Source: a virus. Taken from it: 42,015 bases of DNA. The stretch is from positions 1-42,015 of the IMG/VR virus record IMGVR_UViG_3300010354_000189; one strand, given 5' to 3'. The position numbers were made by a program, and so were the translations under genes. The notes below the pieces were generated by a model. It did not search any database and was not told the DNA's origin. It saw only the letters and a program-made list of their open reading frames with translations. Shown piece after piece: positions 17,424 through 26,743 of this stretch; the stretch's first letter is position 1; the number at the start of each line of letters is the position of its first letter.

Positions 17424-18269
17424 ATGTCAACATTAGAATCCGTACTATTACAGTACGAAAAAAACAACAAAGCCGCAAGCGGCAACACGAACAAAGTTTC
17501 CCAAGAGGAAAGATTACAAAAGTATTTTTCGGCTATCCTGCAAAAAGGAATGACACATGGTGAAAAAAGGATTAGAATTTTACCGGCACAATCAGGTGGG
17601 AGTCCATTTGTTGAAGTTTTTTTCCATGAAGTTTTAGTGGATGGAACTTGGTTAAAAATTTATGACCCAAAACAAGAAGGTAAACGATCACCGTTAAATG
17701 AAGTTCACGAAGCGTTATTAATGTCTGGATTAGAATCCGATAAGACGTTAGCTAAAGAGTATAAGTCTAGAAAATTTTTCATTGTTAAAGTTATAGATAG
17801 AGATAATGAAAGTCATGGACCTAAATTTTGGAGATTTAAAAATAACTACAAAAACGAAGGTGTTTTAGATAAATTAATTCCTCTATTTAAAAATAAAGGA
17901 GATATTACTGACCCTAAATTAGGTAGAGATTTAATTATAACTCTTGGAATTAGTAAATCTGGTAATGGTAAAGAATACACTACAATTACATCAATTATTC
18001 CTGATGATATTAGTCCTTTACATACAGATAACGAGATTAGTGATTCTTGGTTAAACGATGAATTAGTTTGGTCTGATGTTTATTCTAAAAAACCAGAAGA
18101 ATATCTTGAAATGATTGCTAAAGGTGAAACACCTAGATGGGATTCCGTAAATAAAAAATGGACTTCTTCAACTGAAGAAAATGTCGTTGAAACGGGTAAA
18201 AATCATCCTATTGTTGATCTTCAAGAAGATGTGGATACAGAATATGATGACAACGAATTACCGTTCTAA
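17424..18269 (+). CDS. gp32: Single-stranded DNA-binding protein, gp32-like
   Basis: I place the start at the ATG at 17424 (MSTLESVLLQYE), giving 281 aa. An in-frame TTG 36 bases upstream would add an odd hydrophobic leader. The core carries the gp32-type OB-fold pattern: RIRILPAQSGGSPFVEVFFH, then ...FFIVKVIDRDNESHGPKFWRFK..., and a later GRDLIITLGIS strand with KEYTTITSI. The C-terminus is acidic and ends DDNELPF, like the DDxIPF tip of bacterial SSBs, a docking site for replication partners. In T4 gp32 the domain holds zinc through His and three Cys. Here the matching stretch (about 67-92) has no Cys at all. The gene has terminators on both sides, so it is probably a separate, strongly expressed unit. 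Its role is to coat ssDNA for UvsX, helicase and polymerase. Confidence 0.88.
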   Translation: MSTLESVLLQYEKNNKAASGNTNKVSQEERLQKYFSAILQKGMTHGEKRIRILPAQSGGSPFVEVFFHEVLVDGTWLKIYDPKQEGKRSPLNEVHEALLMSGLESDKTLAKEYKSRKFFIVKVIDRDNESHGPKFWRFKNNYKNEGVLDKLIPLFKNKGDITDPKLGRDLIITLGISKSGNGKEYTTITSIIPDDISPLHTDNEISDSWLNDELVWSDVYSKKPEEYLEMIAKGETPRWDSVNKKWTSSTEENVVETGKNHPIVDLQEDVDTEYDDNELPF

Positions 18270-18284
18270 AAAAATAGTTATCAC

Positions 18285-18319
18285 ACTCTCAAGGATAAAA
18301 CATCCTTGAGAGTTTTTTT
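18285..18319 (+). terminator. Intrinsic terminator after the SSB gene
   Basis: A perfect 12-bp stem (ACTCTCAAGGAT / ATCCTTGAGAGT) with loop AAAAC is followed by seven T. It starts 16 bases past the SSB stop. It is the strongest hairpin in the window. Confidence 0.95.
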
Positions 18320-18339
18320 AATTTTTTCAAAAAAATAAT

Positions 18340-19371
18340 ATGGCAATCAAGAAAAAAGATTTTTCTATATCAAACATAAGTAATAAGTATTCTAGTAAAA
18401 TGACCTATAAACCAGATAGGTTTTTAGATTTAGGAGACGCATTTTTAGACGCTACTGGATTACCAGGACCTGCTATTGGACATATAAATATGTTTCTTGG
18501 TCATTCAGACACAGGTAAAACAACGGCATTATTATCAGCTGCAGCTGACGCTATTAAAAAAAATATATTACCCGTTTTTATTATTACTGAACAAAAATTT
18601 GCTTTTGACCATGCCGAAATAATGGGTATCCCTATTAAAGAAGAAGTTGACACAGAAACAGGTGAAATTACCTATTCTGGAGATTTTATTTTTAGAAATG
18701 ATTTTGAGTATATTGAACAAATTACCGATTTTATTAATGAAATGATAGATGACCAAGAAAAGGGTGAAATTCCTTATGATTTATTATTTCTTTGGGATTC
18801 TGTTGGTTCGATTCCTTGCAAAATGACGTGGGAAGGTAAAGGAGGAAAACAACATAATGCGTCTGTATTATCAGATAAAATAGGTATGGGTATTAATCAA
18901 CGCATTTCAGGTTCAAGAAGGTCAGATAAAACACACACAAATACATTGATTATTATTAACCAACCCTGGGTTGAGTTACCAAGTAATCCATATGAACAAC
19001 CTAAAATTAAAGCCAAAGGTGGTGAGTCGGTTTGGTTGAACTCAACATTAGTATTTAGATTTGGTAATGAAAAAAATGCCGGTACAACTAAAATTCCTAT
19101 TACTAGAAATAAGAGAACAATTACGATTGCAACAAGAAGTAAAATCACCGTTATGAAAAATCACGTTAATGGTATTCAATTTGGTGATGGTAAAATTATG
19201 GTAACTCCACATGGTTTTATGAAAATGAAAGAGGCTTCAGAAGAAAAACAATCTAAAGAATCTTATATTAAAGAACATATGGACTATATTAGTCGTTTAT
19301 TTGGAGAGCAAATTACTAGTGTTTCAGACATTAAATTTGAACCTGTAGTAGAAGATGATAGTGAAGATTGA
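18340..19371 (+). CDS. uvsX: RecA-like recombinase UvsX
   Basis: This 343-aa ATPase has Walker A GHSDTGKTT (residues 54-62, K60, T61), a following glutamate in IITEQKF (the usual catalytic Glu position), Walker B DLLFLWDSVGS (D153) and a RecA-type motif KGGESVWLNSTLVFRF where the DNA-binding loop L2 and the filament interface lie. An inserted GGKQHNASVLSDKIGMGINQ segment corresponds to loop L1. The N-terminal ~25 residues are basic and polar, fitting the filament-interaction arm. The C-terminus is acidic (EPVVEDDSED), as in RecA/UvsX. T4 UvsX is 391 aa, so this is a shorter form. It should form filaments on ssDNA with gp32-like help and start recombination-dependent replication. It follows directly after the SSB terminator. 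Confidence 0.92.
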   Translation: MAIKKKDFSISNISNKYSSKMTYKPDRFLDLGDAFLDATGLPGPAIGHINMFLGHSDTGKTTALLSAAADAIKKNILPVFIITEQKFAFDHAEIMGIPIKEEVDTETGEITYSGDFIFRNDFEYIEQITDFINEMIDDQEKGEIPYDLLFLWDSVGSIPCKMTWEGKGGKQHNASVLSDKIGMGINQRISGSRRSDKTHTNTLIIINQPWVELPSNPYEQPKIKAKGGESVWLNSTLVFRFGNEKNAGTTKIPITRNKRTITIATRSKITVMKNHVNGIQFGDGKIMVTPHGFMKMKEASEEKQSKESYIKEHMDYISRLFGEQITSVSDIKFEPVVEDDSED

Positions 19372-19400
19372 TTATTGTTTAATAATATTAATTATGATTA

Positions 19401-20426
19401 ATGATTAATGTATTATTAGTTGATGGAGATAATTTATTAACTATTGGATTTTTTGGTCTTAAAAATCATTTCTATAAGGGGAACCATATAGGTGCTATAT
19501 ACCATTTTGTTAATACTTTACGTAAGGCTATTGAAATATATAAATTAGATAAAATAGTTGTTTTTTGGGATGGTAAAGAAGGTTCATCTTCCAGAAAAAA
19601 ATATTATCATTTATATAAAGAAAATAGAAAAAGTAGAGTCAAAACCGAAGAAGAGATACATTCTTATGAACAACAAAGAAATAGAGTAAAACAGTATCTT
19701 GAAGAACTTTTTGTTCGACAGGGTGAGTATGATTATTGTGAGACAGATGATGCAATTGCATATTATTCCCAAAATTCTCTAAATGAAAAAATAACTATAT
19801 TTTCATCTGATGGGGATTTAACTCAATTGGTTTCAGAAAACACAAGATTATTTAATCCTTCTCATAGTAAAATGTATAATTTAAAAGATACATTTGTTTT
19901 TCACCACGAACAAATTAGGGTCGAAAATATTAAAATAATAAAAATGTTATGTGGTGATCCATCAGACAATATTGCGGGTATAAAAAATCTTGGAATTAAA
20001 AGATTATTATCTGTAGTCCCAGAATTAAAAACAGAAGTAATTAGTTTAGATTTTATTATTAAACGATTTAATGATATTTTTAAATCAAATAAAAGTAATA
20101 ATAATTTCGTAACTAATTTACTTACTGGTGTAACAAAACATGGTGTATTTGGAGAAGAATTTTTTGAAATAAATAAAAAAATTGTTAGTTTAGATGAACC
20201 ATTTTTAACTGAAGACGCAAAAGAAAATATAATGGTACTTGTTGATGATATATTGGACCCTGAAGGTAGGTCATATAAAAATACTATGAAAATGATGATG
20301 GAAGATGGATTACATCTTTTATTATCAAAATCTGATGATGCATGGATTAACTTTTTAAATCCATTTCTAAGATTAATACGTAAAGAAAAAAATAAAAAAA
20401 TAATAAAAATAAAAACACATGAATAA
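19401..20426 (+). CDS. rnh: 5'-3' exonuclease / RNase H (FEN family, T4 Rnh-like)
   Basis: The 341-aa protein shows the acidic metal sites of FEN nucleases in order: VDGDN (D8, D10), VFWDGKEG (D57) followed by the basic YHLYKENRKSR helix, ETDDAIAYY (E114, D116, D117), FSSDGDLTQL (D137, D139) and CGDPSDNIAGIKNLGIKR (D186, D189), the last being the helix-hairpin-helix-type DNA clamp. This enzyme removes RNA primers from Okazaki fragments. The usual TDKD/SDKD is SDGD here. The C-terminus is a basic tail (RKEKNKKIIKIKTHE), probably for DNA or partner binding. The start at 19401 lies within a 7-bp repeat ATGATTA, so an upstream out-of-frame ATG precedes it. It overlaps the next gene by 8 bases. 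Confidence 0.9.
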   Translation: MINVLLVDGDNLLTIGFFGLKNHFYKGNHIGAIYHFVNTLRKAIEIYKLDKIVVFWDGKEGSSSRKKYYHLYKENRKSRVKTEEEIHSYEQQRNRVKQYLEELFVRQGEYDYCETDDAIAYYSQNSLNEKITIFSSDGDLTQLVSENTRLFNPSHSKMYNLKDTFVFHHEQIRVENIKIIKMLCGDPSDNIAGIKNLGIKRLLSVVPELKTEVISLDFIIKRFNDIFKSNKSNNNFVTNLLTGVTKHGVFGEEFFEINKKIVSLDEPFLTEDAKENIMVLVDDILDPEGRSYKNTMKMMMEDGLHLLLSKSDDAWINFLNPFLRLIRKEKNKKIIKIKTHE

Positions 20427-20862
20427 TCAAGATTTAACTAAATTTGAGTTTCTTTTAAGTTTAGAAGGAAATATTGTAGTCCAAAGATATTTTAATGTTA
20501 AAGATTACAATCCAAGGTCACTAAGGTCAATGAATTTACATGAATATGTAAAAAATATTTGTGAAGAAATTTTTGAACATTTAGTAATAAAAAGTTCTGA
20601 TTTTCTATATGAAAATTACGAATATTATGGTGTTTCTGACAATGTGGAAGATAATGAAAATAAAGAAAAAGAAAATTTTTTACTTGAACTTAAGATTAAT
20701 GACGATGTATTTATTCAAAGAATATTTCCCGCATATTTATTTCACCCTAAAATAAGATATTCTGTAGATATTCGTCCATTCTTGAAAAGATATTTGATGG
20801 ATATAACAAACATATTATCTTCTCAAGATTTAGAAACAACATATTTAAATTATAAACTTTAA
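20419..20862 (+). CDS. Unknown 147-aa protein with an internal duplication
   Basis: I do not recognise a family. The protein is built from two similar halves. Residues about 10-55 (EFLLSLEGNIVVQRYFNV ... NPRSLRSMNLHEYVKNICEE) align with about 86-133 (NFLLELKINDDVFIQRIFPA ... HPKIRYSVDIRPFLKRYLMD). Shared are FLL.L, V.xQR.F, a P-(R/K)-x-R, a hydrophobic S-x-(N/D)-(L/I) and a closing helix. A strongly acidic linker (about 74-86, NVEDNENKEKEN) joins the halves. It lies between the 5' nuclease and the replicative helicase, overlapping the former, so a role at the replication fork, such as helicase loading or clamping, is plausible but unproven. T4 has no protein that I can match to it. Confidence 0.75.
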   Translation: MNNQDLTKFEFLLSLEGNIVVQRYFNVKDYNPRSLRSMNLHEYVKNICEEIFEHLVIKSSDFLYENYEYYGVSDNVEDNENKEKENFLLELKINDDVFIQRIFPAYLFHPKIRYSVDIRPFLKRYLMDITNILSSQDLETTYLNYKL

Positions 20863-20872
20863 AAAAAATAAA

Positions 20873-22249
20873 ATGAACGACAAAAATTTCGGAACTCTAG
20901 GAACATCCTTTCAACAATCTCTTTTGAGAGCAATTATTGAAGACAAAAAATATGGAGAACAAATCATTGATGTTATCGAGAGTAGATATTTTGATAATGT
21001 ATCTTTTAGGTTTATTTGTGAAAATATAAAAGAATATTATTTAAAATATTCTAAAATTCCGAACTTTGAATCACTATCCTTAAAGATAACTTCAGAAAGT
21101 GTTTCTACAGATAGTAATAGAGTTCATTTAGATTCATTAGAAGGTATTAAAAATAATGATGGAGAAATTGAATATGTTAAAGACGAAGCTTTAAATTTTT
21201 GTAAACAACAAAATTTAAAGAAAGAATTAAAAAAAATTAATAATATTATTGATAATGGTAAATTTCAAGATTATCCAACAATTGAAAATATTATACAAAA
21301 AGCATTACAAGTTGGTTTACCCATAGAAGAATCAATCGATATATTTGATGATATTGATTCAGCTTTAGATGGGGTTATCAGAGAAACTTTACCAACAGGT
21401 ATCAATGGTGTTGATAATATGTTAAAAGGAGGAATAGGTAGAGGTGAATTAGGTATTGTATTAGCACCAACCGGAACTGGAAAAACAACATTATTAACAC
21501 TTTTTTCTAATACTGCTTATAACAATGATTTCCATGTTTTACAAATATTTTTTGAAGATAACCGTGATAATATAAAGAGGAAACATTTTACTGTTTGGTC
21601 TGGTATTGAACCGGATGAACAATCACATAGAAGAGAAGAAGTAAAACAAATGATTGATGGGGTTAGAAAAAGAAGTAAGGGGTCTTTAAGTTTGTTAAAA
21701 TTACCGAGCGACTCAGTGACTATTTCTGATATTAAGTCTAGAATAAGAAAACATATTTCAGATGGGAAAAAAATTGACTTATTAGTTATAGATTATGTTG
21801 ACTGTATAGTTCCAGAAAAAACAAATTATAACGAAGAATGGAAAGGTGAGGGTTCGGTTATGAGAAGTTTAGAGTCAATGACCAATGAATTTAATATTGC
21901 AATATGGACGGCAACTCAGGGAAATAGAAATTCTATTTCTTCAGAAGTTGTGACCACTAATCAAATGGGTGGATCAATAAAAAAGGCTCAAATAGGTCAT
22001 ATTGTTTTATCAATAGGTAAAACAATGGAGCAAAAAGAACAAAATTTAGCAACAATAACTTTATTGAAGTCTCGTATCGGTCAAGATGGTGTTATATGGA
22101 ATAATTGTAAATTTAATAATAAATTACTTCAGATAGACACAGAAACACAAACAACATTACTTGGACATAAAGAAGAACAAGTAAAAAATAACACAAACAG
22201 AGCAGTAGAAGTCTTTAAAAAAAGACAAGAATTATTAAACCGTAATTAA
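20873..22249 (+). CDS. gp41: Replicative DNA helicase, DnaB/gp41-like
   Basis: This 458-aa protein has a helical N-terminal domain (1-110) and a RecA-like C-terminal ATPase. The joining linker is [20 protein letters not shown], followed by the DnaB motif [20 protein letters not shown]. Walker A is APTGTGKTT (K204, T205). Walker B is [10 protein letters not shown], preceded by motif [16 protein letters not shown]. Motif IWTATQGNR matches the 'TQ.NR' sensor of DnaB/gp41, and [12 protein letters not shown] contains the arginine-finger-type motif near the C-terminus. It unwinds the fork 5' to 3' as a hexamer and binds primase; no primase is in the window. Its length is close to T4 gp41 (475 aa). 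The gene starts 10 bases after the duplicated protein gene. Confidence 0.92.
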   Translation: MNDKNFGTLGTSFQQSLLRAIIEDKKYGEQIIDVIESRYFDNVSFRFICENIKEYYLKYSKIPNFESLSLKITSESVSTDSNRVHLDSLEGIKNNDGEIEYVKDEALNFCKQQNLKKELKKINNIIDNGKFQDYPTIENIIQKALQVGLPIEESIDIFDDIDSALDGVIRETLPTGINGVDNMLKGGIGRGELGIVLAPTGTGKTTLLTLFSNTAYNNDFHVLQIFFEDNRDNIKRKHFTVWSGIEPDEQSHRREEVKQMIDGVRKRSKGSLSLLKLPSDSVTISDIKSRIRKHISDGKKIDLLVIDYVDCIVPEKTNYNEEWKGEGSVMRSLESMTNEFNIAIWTATQGNRNSISSEVVTTNQMGGSIKKAQIGHIVLSIGKTMEQKEQNLATITLLKSRIGQDGVIWNNCKFNNKLLQIDTETQTTLLGHKEEQVKNNTNRAVEVFKKRQELLNRN

Positions 22250-22269
22250 TTAAAAAAAAATTTACTAAA

Positions 22270-23244
22270 ATGAAAGAAAAGATTTTACAAGAAAATCATG
22301 GCAGATTCGTCCTTTTTCCTATCGAACATAACGATATTTGGAAATTATACAAACAACAAGAAGCTTGTTTTTGGACCGCCGAAGAGATTGATTTATCCCA
22401 AGACATAAATGATTGGGAAAACAAGTTAAACAACGATGAAAAACATTTTATTAAAAATGTATTGGCATTTTTTGCTGCGTCTGATGGTATTGTTAATGAG
22501 AATTTAGCAATGAATTTTGTTAATGAAGTCCAATATACTGAAGCTAAATTCTTTTATGGATTTCAAATAATGATCGAGAACATACATAGCGAAACATATT
22601 CATTATTAATCGATACGTACATAAAAGATAAAACAGAACAAAATCATTTGTTTAACGCAATTGATACAATTCCGGCGATAAAAAAGAAGGCTGATTGGGC
22701 GATAAAATGGATTAATTCAGATTCTTTTGTTGAAAGATTAATCGCCTTTGCTGCTGTTGAAGGTATATTTTTTTCTGGTTCATTTTGTTCTATTTTTTGG
22801 TTAAAAAAGAGAGGATTAATGCCGGGATTAACTTTTTCAAATGAACTTATTTCAAGGGATGAAGGTATGCATTGTGATTTTGCATGTCACTTATACAATA
22901 ATCATATTATGAATAAATTGTCTGATACTGATATTAAAGAAATTATTTGTAGTGCATTGGAAATTGAAAAAGAATTTATTTTAGAGGCTTTACCAGTTAG
23001 TCTTATTGGTATGAATTCTAAATTAATGTTACAATACTTAGAATTTGTAACCGATAGATTGTTGGTTTCTTTAGGTGTTTCTAAAGTATATAATTCCACA
23101 AACCCATTCGATTTCATGGAAAATATTGCAATTCAAGGTAAAACTAATTTTTTTGAAAAAAGAGTTGCGGAATACCAAAAAGCAGGTGTTATGTCTAACA
23201 CATCTATCGAAGATTTAACAAATATTGATGACATTGATTTTTAA
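22270..23244 (+). CDS. nrdB: Ribonucleotide reductase class Ia, small subunit NrdB
   Basis: The 324-aa protein carries all metal ligands and the radical tyrosine: D41 (EEIDL), E103 and H106 in [11 protein letters not shown]110 (radical site), E164 (VEGIFFSG), and E198 with H201 in RDEGMHCDF. The stretch [20 protein letters not shown] plus [10 protein letters not shown] is nearly the same as in eukaryotic R2, placing it in the eukaryote/Bacteroidota-like branch rather than the E. coli branch. The C-terminus is acidic and aromatic, ending DIDDIDF-like (NIDDIDF), the docking tail for NrdA. It is encoded 10 bases upstream of nrdA, the usual pair (here B before A). It supplies the radical for deoxynucleotide synthesis during phage replication. 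Everything needed for activity is present. Confidence 0.96.
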   Translation: MKEKILQENHGRFVLFPIEHNDIWKLYKQQEACFWTAEEIDLSQDINDWENKLNNDEKHFIKNVLAFFAASDGIVNENLAMNFVNEVQYTEAKFFYGFQIMIENIHSETYSLLIDTYIKDKTEQNHLFNAIDTIPAIKKKADWAIKWINSDSFVERLIAFAAVEGIFFSGSFCSIFWLKKRGLMPGLTFSNELISRDEGMHCDFACHLYNNHIMNKLSDTDIKEIICSALEIEKEFILEALPVSLIGMNSKLMLQYLEFVTDRLLVSLGVSKVYNSTNPFDFMENIAIQGKTNFFEKRVAEYQKAGVMSNTSIEDLTNIDDIDF

Positions 23245-23254
23245 TTAAAAAAAA

Positions 23255-26200
23255 ATGAAAGTAAAAAAAAGAGACGGTTCCTTAGAGGAGATGAGATATG
23301 ATAAAATCACAAAAAGAATACAATATTTTTGTGATGATTTAGATAAAAACCATATAGACCCTACATTAATTACATTAAAAGTGACTCAAGGTATATATGA
23401 TGGTATATCAACAAATGAATTAGATATATTAGCGTCAGAAACCGCAGCATCGTTAGTTACAACACATCCAGATTATGCAAAATTAGCGGGAAGACTTACT
23501 GTATCTAATTTACATAAGACTACACCTAAAAAGTTTTCACAATCTATAAAAGAGTTATATTCTTTTATTGAAATTAAAACGGGCAAAGAATCTTCTTTGA
23601 TTTCATCAGAAATATATCAATTTGTAATTCAAAATAAAGATGCATTAGATTCTTATATAAAACAAGAAAGAGATTTTGATTTTGATTATTTTGGTATTAA
23701 AACATTAGAGAGATCTTATCTTTTGAAGAATGGTCAAAAGATAATTGAGAGACCACAATATATGTACATGAGAGTTGCGGTAGGTATATGTAAAGGTGAT
23801 TTGGATATGGCATTTAAAATATATGATGGCCTTTCACAACATTTTTACACACACGCAACACCAACTTTATTCAATGCTGGTACTGTTAGACCTCAAATGT
23901 CATCTTGTTTTTTGATTGGAAATAAAGGGGATGATATTGATGGATTATTCGACACGATAAAAGATGTTGCAAAAATATCTAAATGGGCTGGAGGTATTGG
24001 ATTACATGTTCACGATGTAAGAGGTAAAGGTTCTTACATTAAAGGTACTGGAGGGGAATCTGATGGTCTTGTCCCTATGTTGAAAACATACAATGAGGTT
24101 GCTCGTTGGATTAATCAGTGTTTTTCTCCTGAAACATTATTATACACTAGTGAAGGTATAAAAAGAATAGATGAAATTAAAAGTGGTGATTTAGTTTTAA
24201 CTAAAGAAAGAAAATATTCTGAAGTTGGGGAAGTTTTTTCTTACCAACAAAATGGTGGTATGATTGAAATTGAAACAAAATCATCATTAAAATCATTAAT
24301 TTTAACGGATGGACATCCACTATTTGGGTTTAAAAATACCTATAATAGGATTTCTAGAGAAAATACTGATTACCTTAATCAATTAGAAAAGGGAATAGTA
24401 GTTCCTGATTGGATAGATAGTGGAGAATATAAAGTTGGTGATTTTATTGGTAAACCAATACCAAAAGAAATTATTGATGTTGATGATTTTACAGAAGATG
24501 ACGCATTTATTTATGGGTTATTATTAGGTGACGGACATATTACCAGAAAAGAAGTAGGAATATCATTCAATAAATTAACAAATGATAAAGAAGTTGATTT
24601 TGTTAAAAAATATTTATCTAAAAAAGATATAAATTTTTGGGAATATACTATCGATGATAAACCATATGTTTCTATTAAGTTTTCTTTATCTAAATTATCT
24701 TGGTTATCATATGAACAACTTTATGATGATAAAAAGAAAAAAAGAATAAATAAAAAATATTCACATTTACCATTAAATAAATCTATAAAAATAATTTTAG
24801 GATTAATTAAATCGGACGGTGGTGTTTATAGAAAAAATGAAATTCATTTTTATAATACTAGTGAATCTTTAATTGAAGATATATCCTATCAAATACTTAG
24901 ATTTGGAGTACCAACATATGGTAAGTGGACTAATAGAGAAAATAATAGTGTTTATTTAAAAGAAAATGGTTGTACACAAGAATTTACTATGTCTTGTGAT
25001 TTAAGAATACCTTCATTTAATGAACTTGCAACTTTATTAAATGTTGATGAGGTGACCAAAAAAAATTGGATAGTATGGGATAACATTCTTTATACTAGAA
25101 TTACAAGTGTAAAAATGTTGGATAATTATGATGGTAAAGTTTATGATTTAAAAATAAAAGAAAACGACGAGGATCCCTCATATACTTTAACATCTTGTTT
25201 AGTTCATAATGGTGGGAAGAGAAAGGGTTCATTCGCTATTTACTTAGAACCATGGCATTCTGATATTTTCGATTTTATTGATTTAAGAAAAAATCATGGA
25301 AAAGAAGAAATGAGGGCTAGAGATTTATTTTTAGCTATGTGGACACCTGATTTGTTTATGAAACGTGTAGAAGAAGATGGTGATTGGTCATTATTTTCAC
25401 CTGACGAAGCGCCAGGATTATCTGATGTATATGATGACCCATATAAGTTTACACAAGAATTTACAGAATTGTATGAGAAATATGAAAAACAAGGAATCGC
25501 CAGAAAAGTAGTTAAAGCTAGAAAATTAATGGATGCTATTTTAACTGCTCAGATTGAAACAGGGACTCCATATATGTTATACAAGGATGCTGCAAATTAT
25601 AAATCTAACCAAAAAAATCTTGGTACGATTAAATCTTCAAATTTGTGTTCTGAAATAATTGAATATAGTTCACCCACAGAACAAGCGGTCTGTAACTTAG
25701 CATCAATTGCATTACCGAAATATATTGTAGATGGTGAATTTAATCATCAATTATTATATGAATATACTTATCAAATTGTAAAAAATCTGAATAACGTCAT
25801 TGACTTAAATTTTTATCCCACTGAAGAAACAAAAAGGTCTAATATGAGACATAGACCAATTGGAATTGGAGTACAAGGATTAGCTGACGTGTTTTGTAGT
25901 TTAATGTTACCTTTTGAAAGTGACCAAGCAGATAAATTACAAACTGAAATTTTTGAAACAATTTATTTTGCGTCCTTATCTTCATCAAAAGATTTGGCTA
26001 AAGAAAATGGTCATTATGAAACATTTATTGGTTCTCCATTATCTCAGGGTTTATTCCAATATGAATTATGGAATAAGAAAGATGAGGATAATAGTGGTAG
26101 ATGGGACTGGAAGAAATTAAGAGAGGAAATTTTAAGTTTTGGTGTTAGAAATTCATTATTAGTTGCACCGATGCCAACCGCATCGACTGCACAGATATTA

Positions 26201-26731
26201 GGTAATAATGAGGCATTTGAACCATTTACAACAAATTTATATACAAGAAGAACATTAAGTGGTGAATTTGTAATGATAAATAAACATTTAATAAAAATAT
26301 TATTAGATAAAAACTTATGGTCTGAAGATATAAAAAAGAAATTAATTATTGAAAATGGTTCAGTACAAAACATACCTGAAATCCCGACAGACATAAAAGA
26401 AGTATTTAAAACTGTTTGGGAAATGTCACAGAAAAGAATTCTTATGATGGCGGCTAATCGTTCAGTTTACATTGACCAATCACAATCATTAAATTTATTT
26501 ATTGATAATGTTACAAAACAAAAATTATTAGCTGCACACATTTATGGATGGAAACTTGGTTTAAAAACTGGTATGTACTATTTGAGAACAAGATCAGCAG
26601 TTGATCCATTAAAAGGATTAGGTATTGATACTTCTATTGTTAATAATTTGATAATAAAAAATAATACTGACATAATAGAGTCGATTAAACCAACCGATTC
26701 GTTATTTGATTGTGAAGGATGTGGTTCTTAA
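23255..26731 (+). CDS. nrdA: Ribonucleotide reductase class Ia, large subunit NrdA, with intein
   Basis: The open frame has 1158 residues, of which 289-652 are an intein (separate entry), leaving 794 of NrdA. Residues 1-90 are an ATP cone (VKKRDGSLEEMRYDKITKRI). Active-site residues are C218 (SSCFL), N796, C798 and E800 (NLCSE) and C813 (AVCNL). The radical path tyrosines are in GMYYLRTRSA. The C-terminal swivel pair is C1153 and C1156 (CEGCGS). NrdA proteins end with the same CxxC-type tail. The sequence is closest to the eukaryote-like group, as is NrdB. The extein junction is ...ARWINQ | intein | GGKRKGSFAIY, inside a strongly conserved region, where relatives have DQGG(G/N)KR. The joined product would be one residue shorter there. 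It reduces ribonucleotides using the NrdB radical. Confidence 0.95.
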   Translation: MKVKKRDGSLEEMRYDKITKRIQYFCDDLDKNHIDPTLITLKVTQGIYDGISTNELDILASETAASLVTTHPDYAKLAGRLTVSNLHKTTPKKFSQSIKELYSFIEIKTGKESSLISSEIYQFVIQNKDALDSYIKQERDFDFDYFGIKTLERSYLLKNGQKIIERPQYMYMRVAVGICKGDLDMAFKIYDGLSQHFYTHATPTLFNAGTVRPQMSSCFLIGNKGDDIDGLFDTIKDVAKISKWAGGIGLHVHDVRGKGSYIKGTGGESDGLVPMLKTYNEVARWINQCFSPETLLYTSEGIKRIDEIKSGDLVLTKERKYSEVGEVFSYQQNGGMIEIETKSSLKSLILTDGHPLFGFKNTYNRISRENTDYLNQLEKGIVVPDWIDSGEYKVGDFIGKPIPKEIIDVDDFTEDDAFIYGLLLGDGHITRKEVGISFNKLTNDKEVDFVKKYLSKKDINFWEYTIDDKPYVSIKFSLSKLSWLSYEQLYDDKKKKRINKKYSHLPLNKSIKIILGLIKSDGGVYRKNEIHFYNTSESLIEDISYQILRFGVPTYGKWTNRENNSVYLKENGCTQEFTMSCDLRIPSFNELATLLNVDEVTKKNWIVWDNILYTRITSVKMLDNYDGKVYDLKIKENDEDPSYTLTSCLVHNGGKRKGSFAIYLEPWHSDIFDFIDLRKNHGKEEMRARDLFLAMWTPDLFMKRVEEDGDWSLFSPDEAPGLSDVYDDPYKFTQEFTELYEKYEKQGIARKVVKARKLMDAILTAQIETGTPYMLYKDAANYKSNQKNLGTIKSSNLCSEIIEYSSPTEQAVCNLASIALPKYIVDGEFNHQLLYEYTYQIVKNLNNVIDLNFYPTEETKRSNMRHRPIGIGVQGLADVFCSLMLPFESDQADKLQTEIFETIYFASLSSSKDLAKENGHYETFIGSPLSQGLFQYELWNKKDEDNSGRWDWKKLREEILSFGVRNSLLVAPMPTASTAQILGNNEAFEPFTTNLYTRRTLSGEFVMINKHLIKILLDKNLWSEDIKKKLIIENGSVQNIPEIPTDIKEVFKTVWEMSQKRILMMAANRSVYIDQSQSLNLFIDNVTKQKLLAAHIYGWKLGLKTGMYYLRTRSAVDPLKGLGIDTSIVNNLIIKNNTDIIESIKPTDSLFDCEGCGS
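24119..25210 (+). mobile_element. LAGLIDADG intein in nrdA with glycine at the +1 extein position
   Basis: The element encodes 364 residues (289-652 of the open frame). It starts with Cys1 in CFSPETLLYTSEGIKRIDEI (block A), followed by block B LTDGHPLFGF (TxxH). A two-motif homing endonuclease lies inside: YGLLLGDGHI (D426) and LGLIKSDGGV (D521), both aspartates intact. Blocks F and G are GKVYDLKIKEND and SYTLTSCLVHN, ending with the expected His-Asn. The next residue is Gly (codon GGT at 25211), whereas class 1 inteins require Cys, Ser or Thr there. The domain may therefore cleave without ligating, or splice by an unusual route, as described for some bacterial intein-like domains. The endonuclease should spread the element to intein-free nrdA copies. 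Confidence 0.9.
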
Positions 26732-26743
26732 AAGAAATAGGTG

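Noticed and set aside
26044-26394. 116-aa minus-strand frame within nrdA
   Set aside because: It is opposite conserved NrdA catalytic sequence, with no leader or motif of its own.
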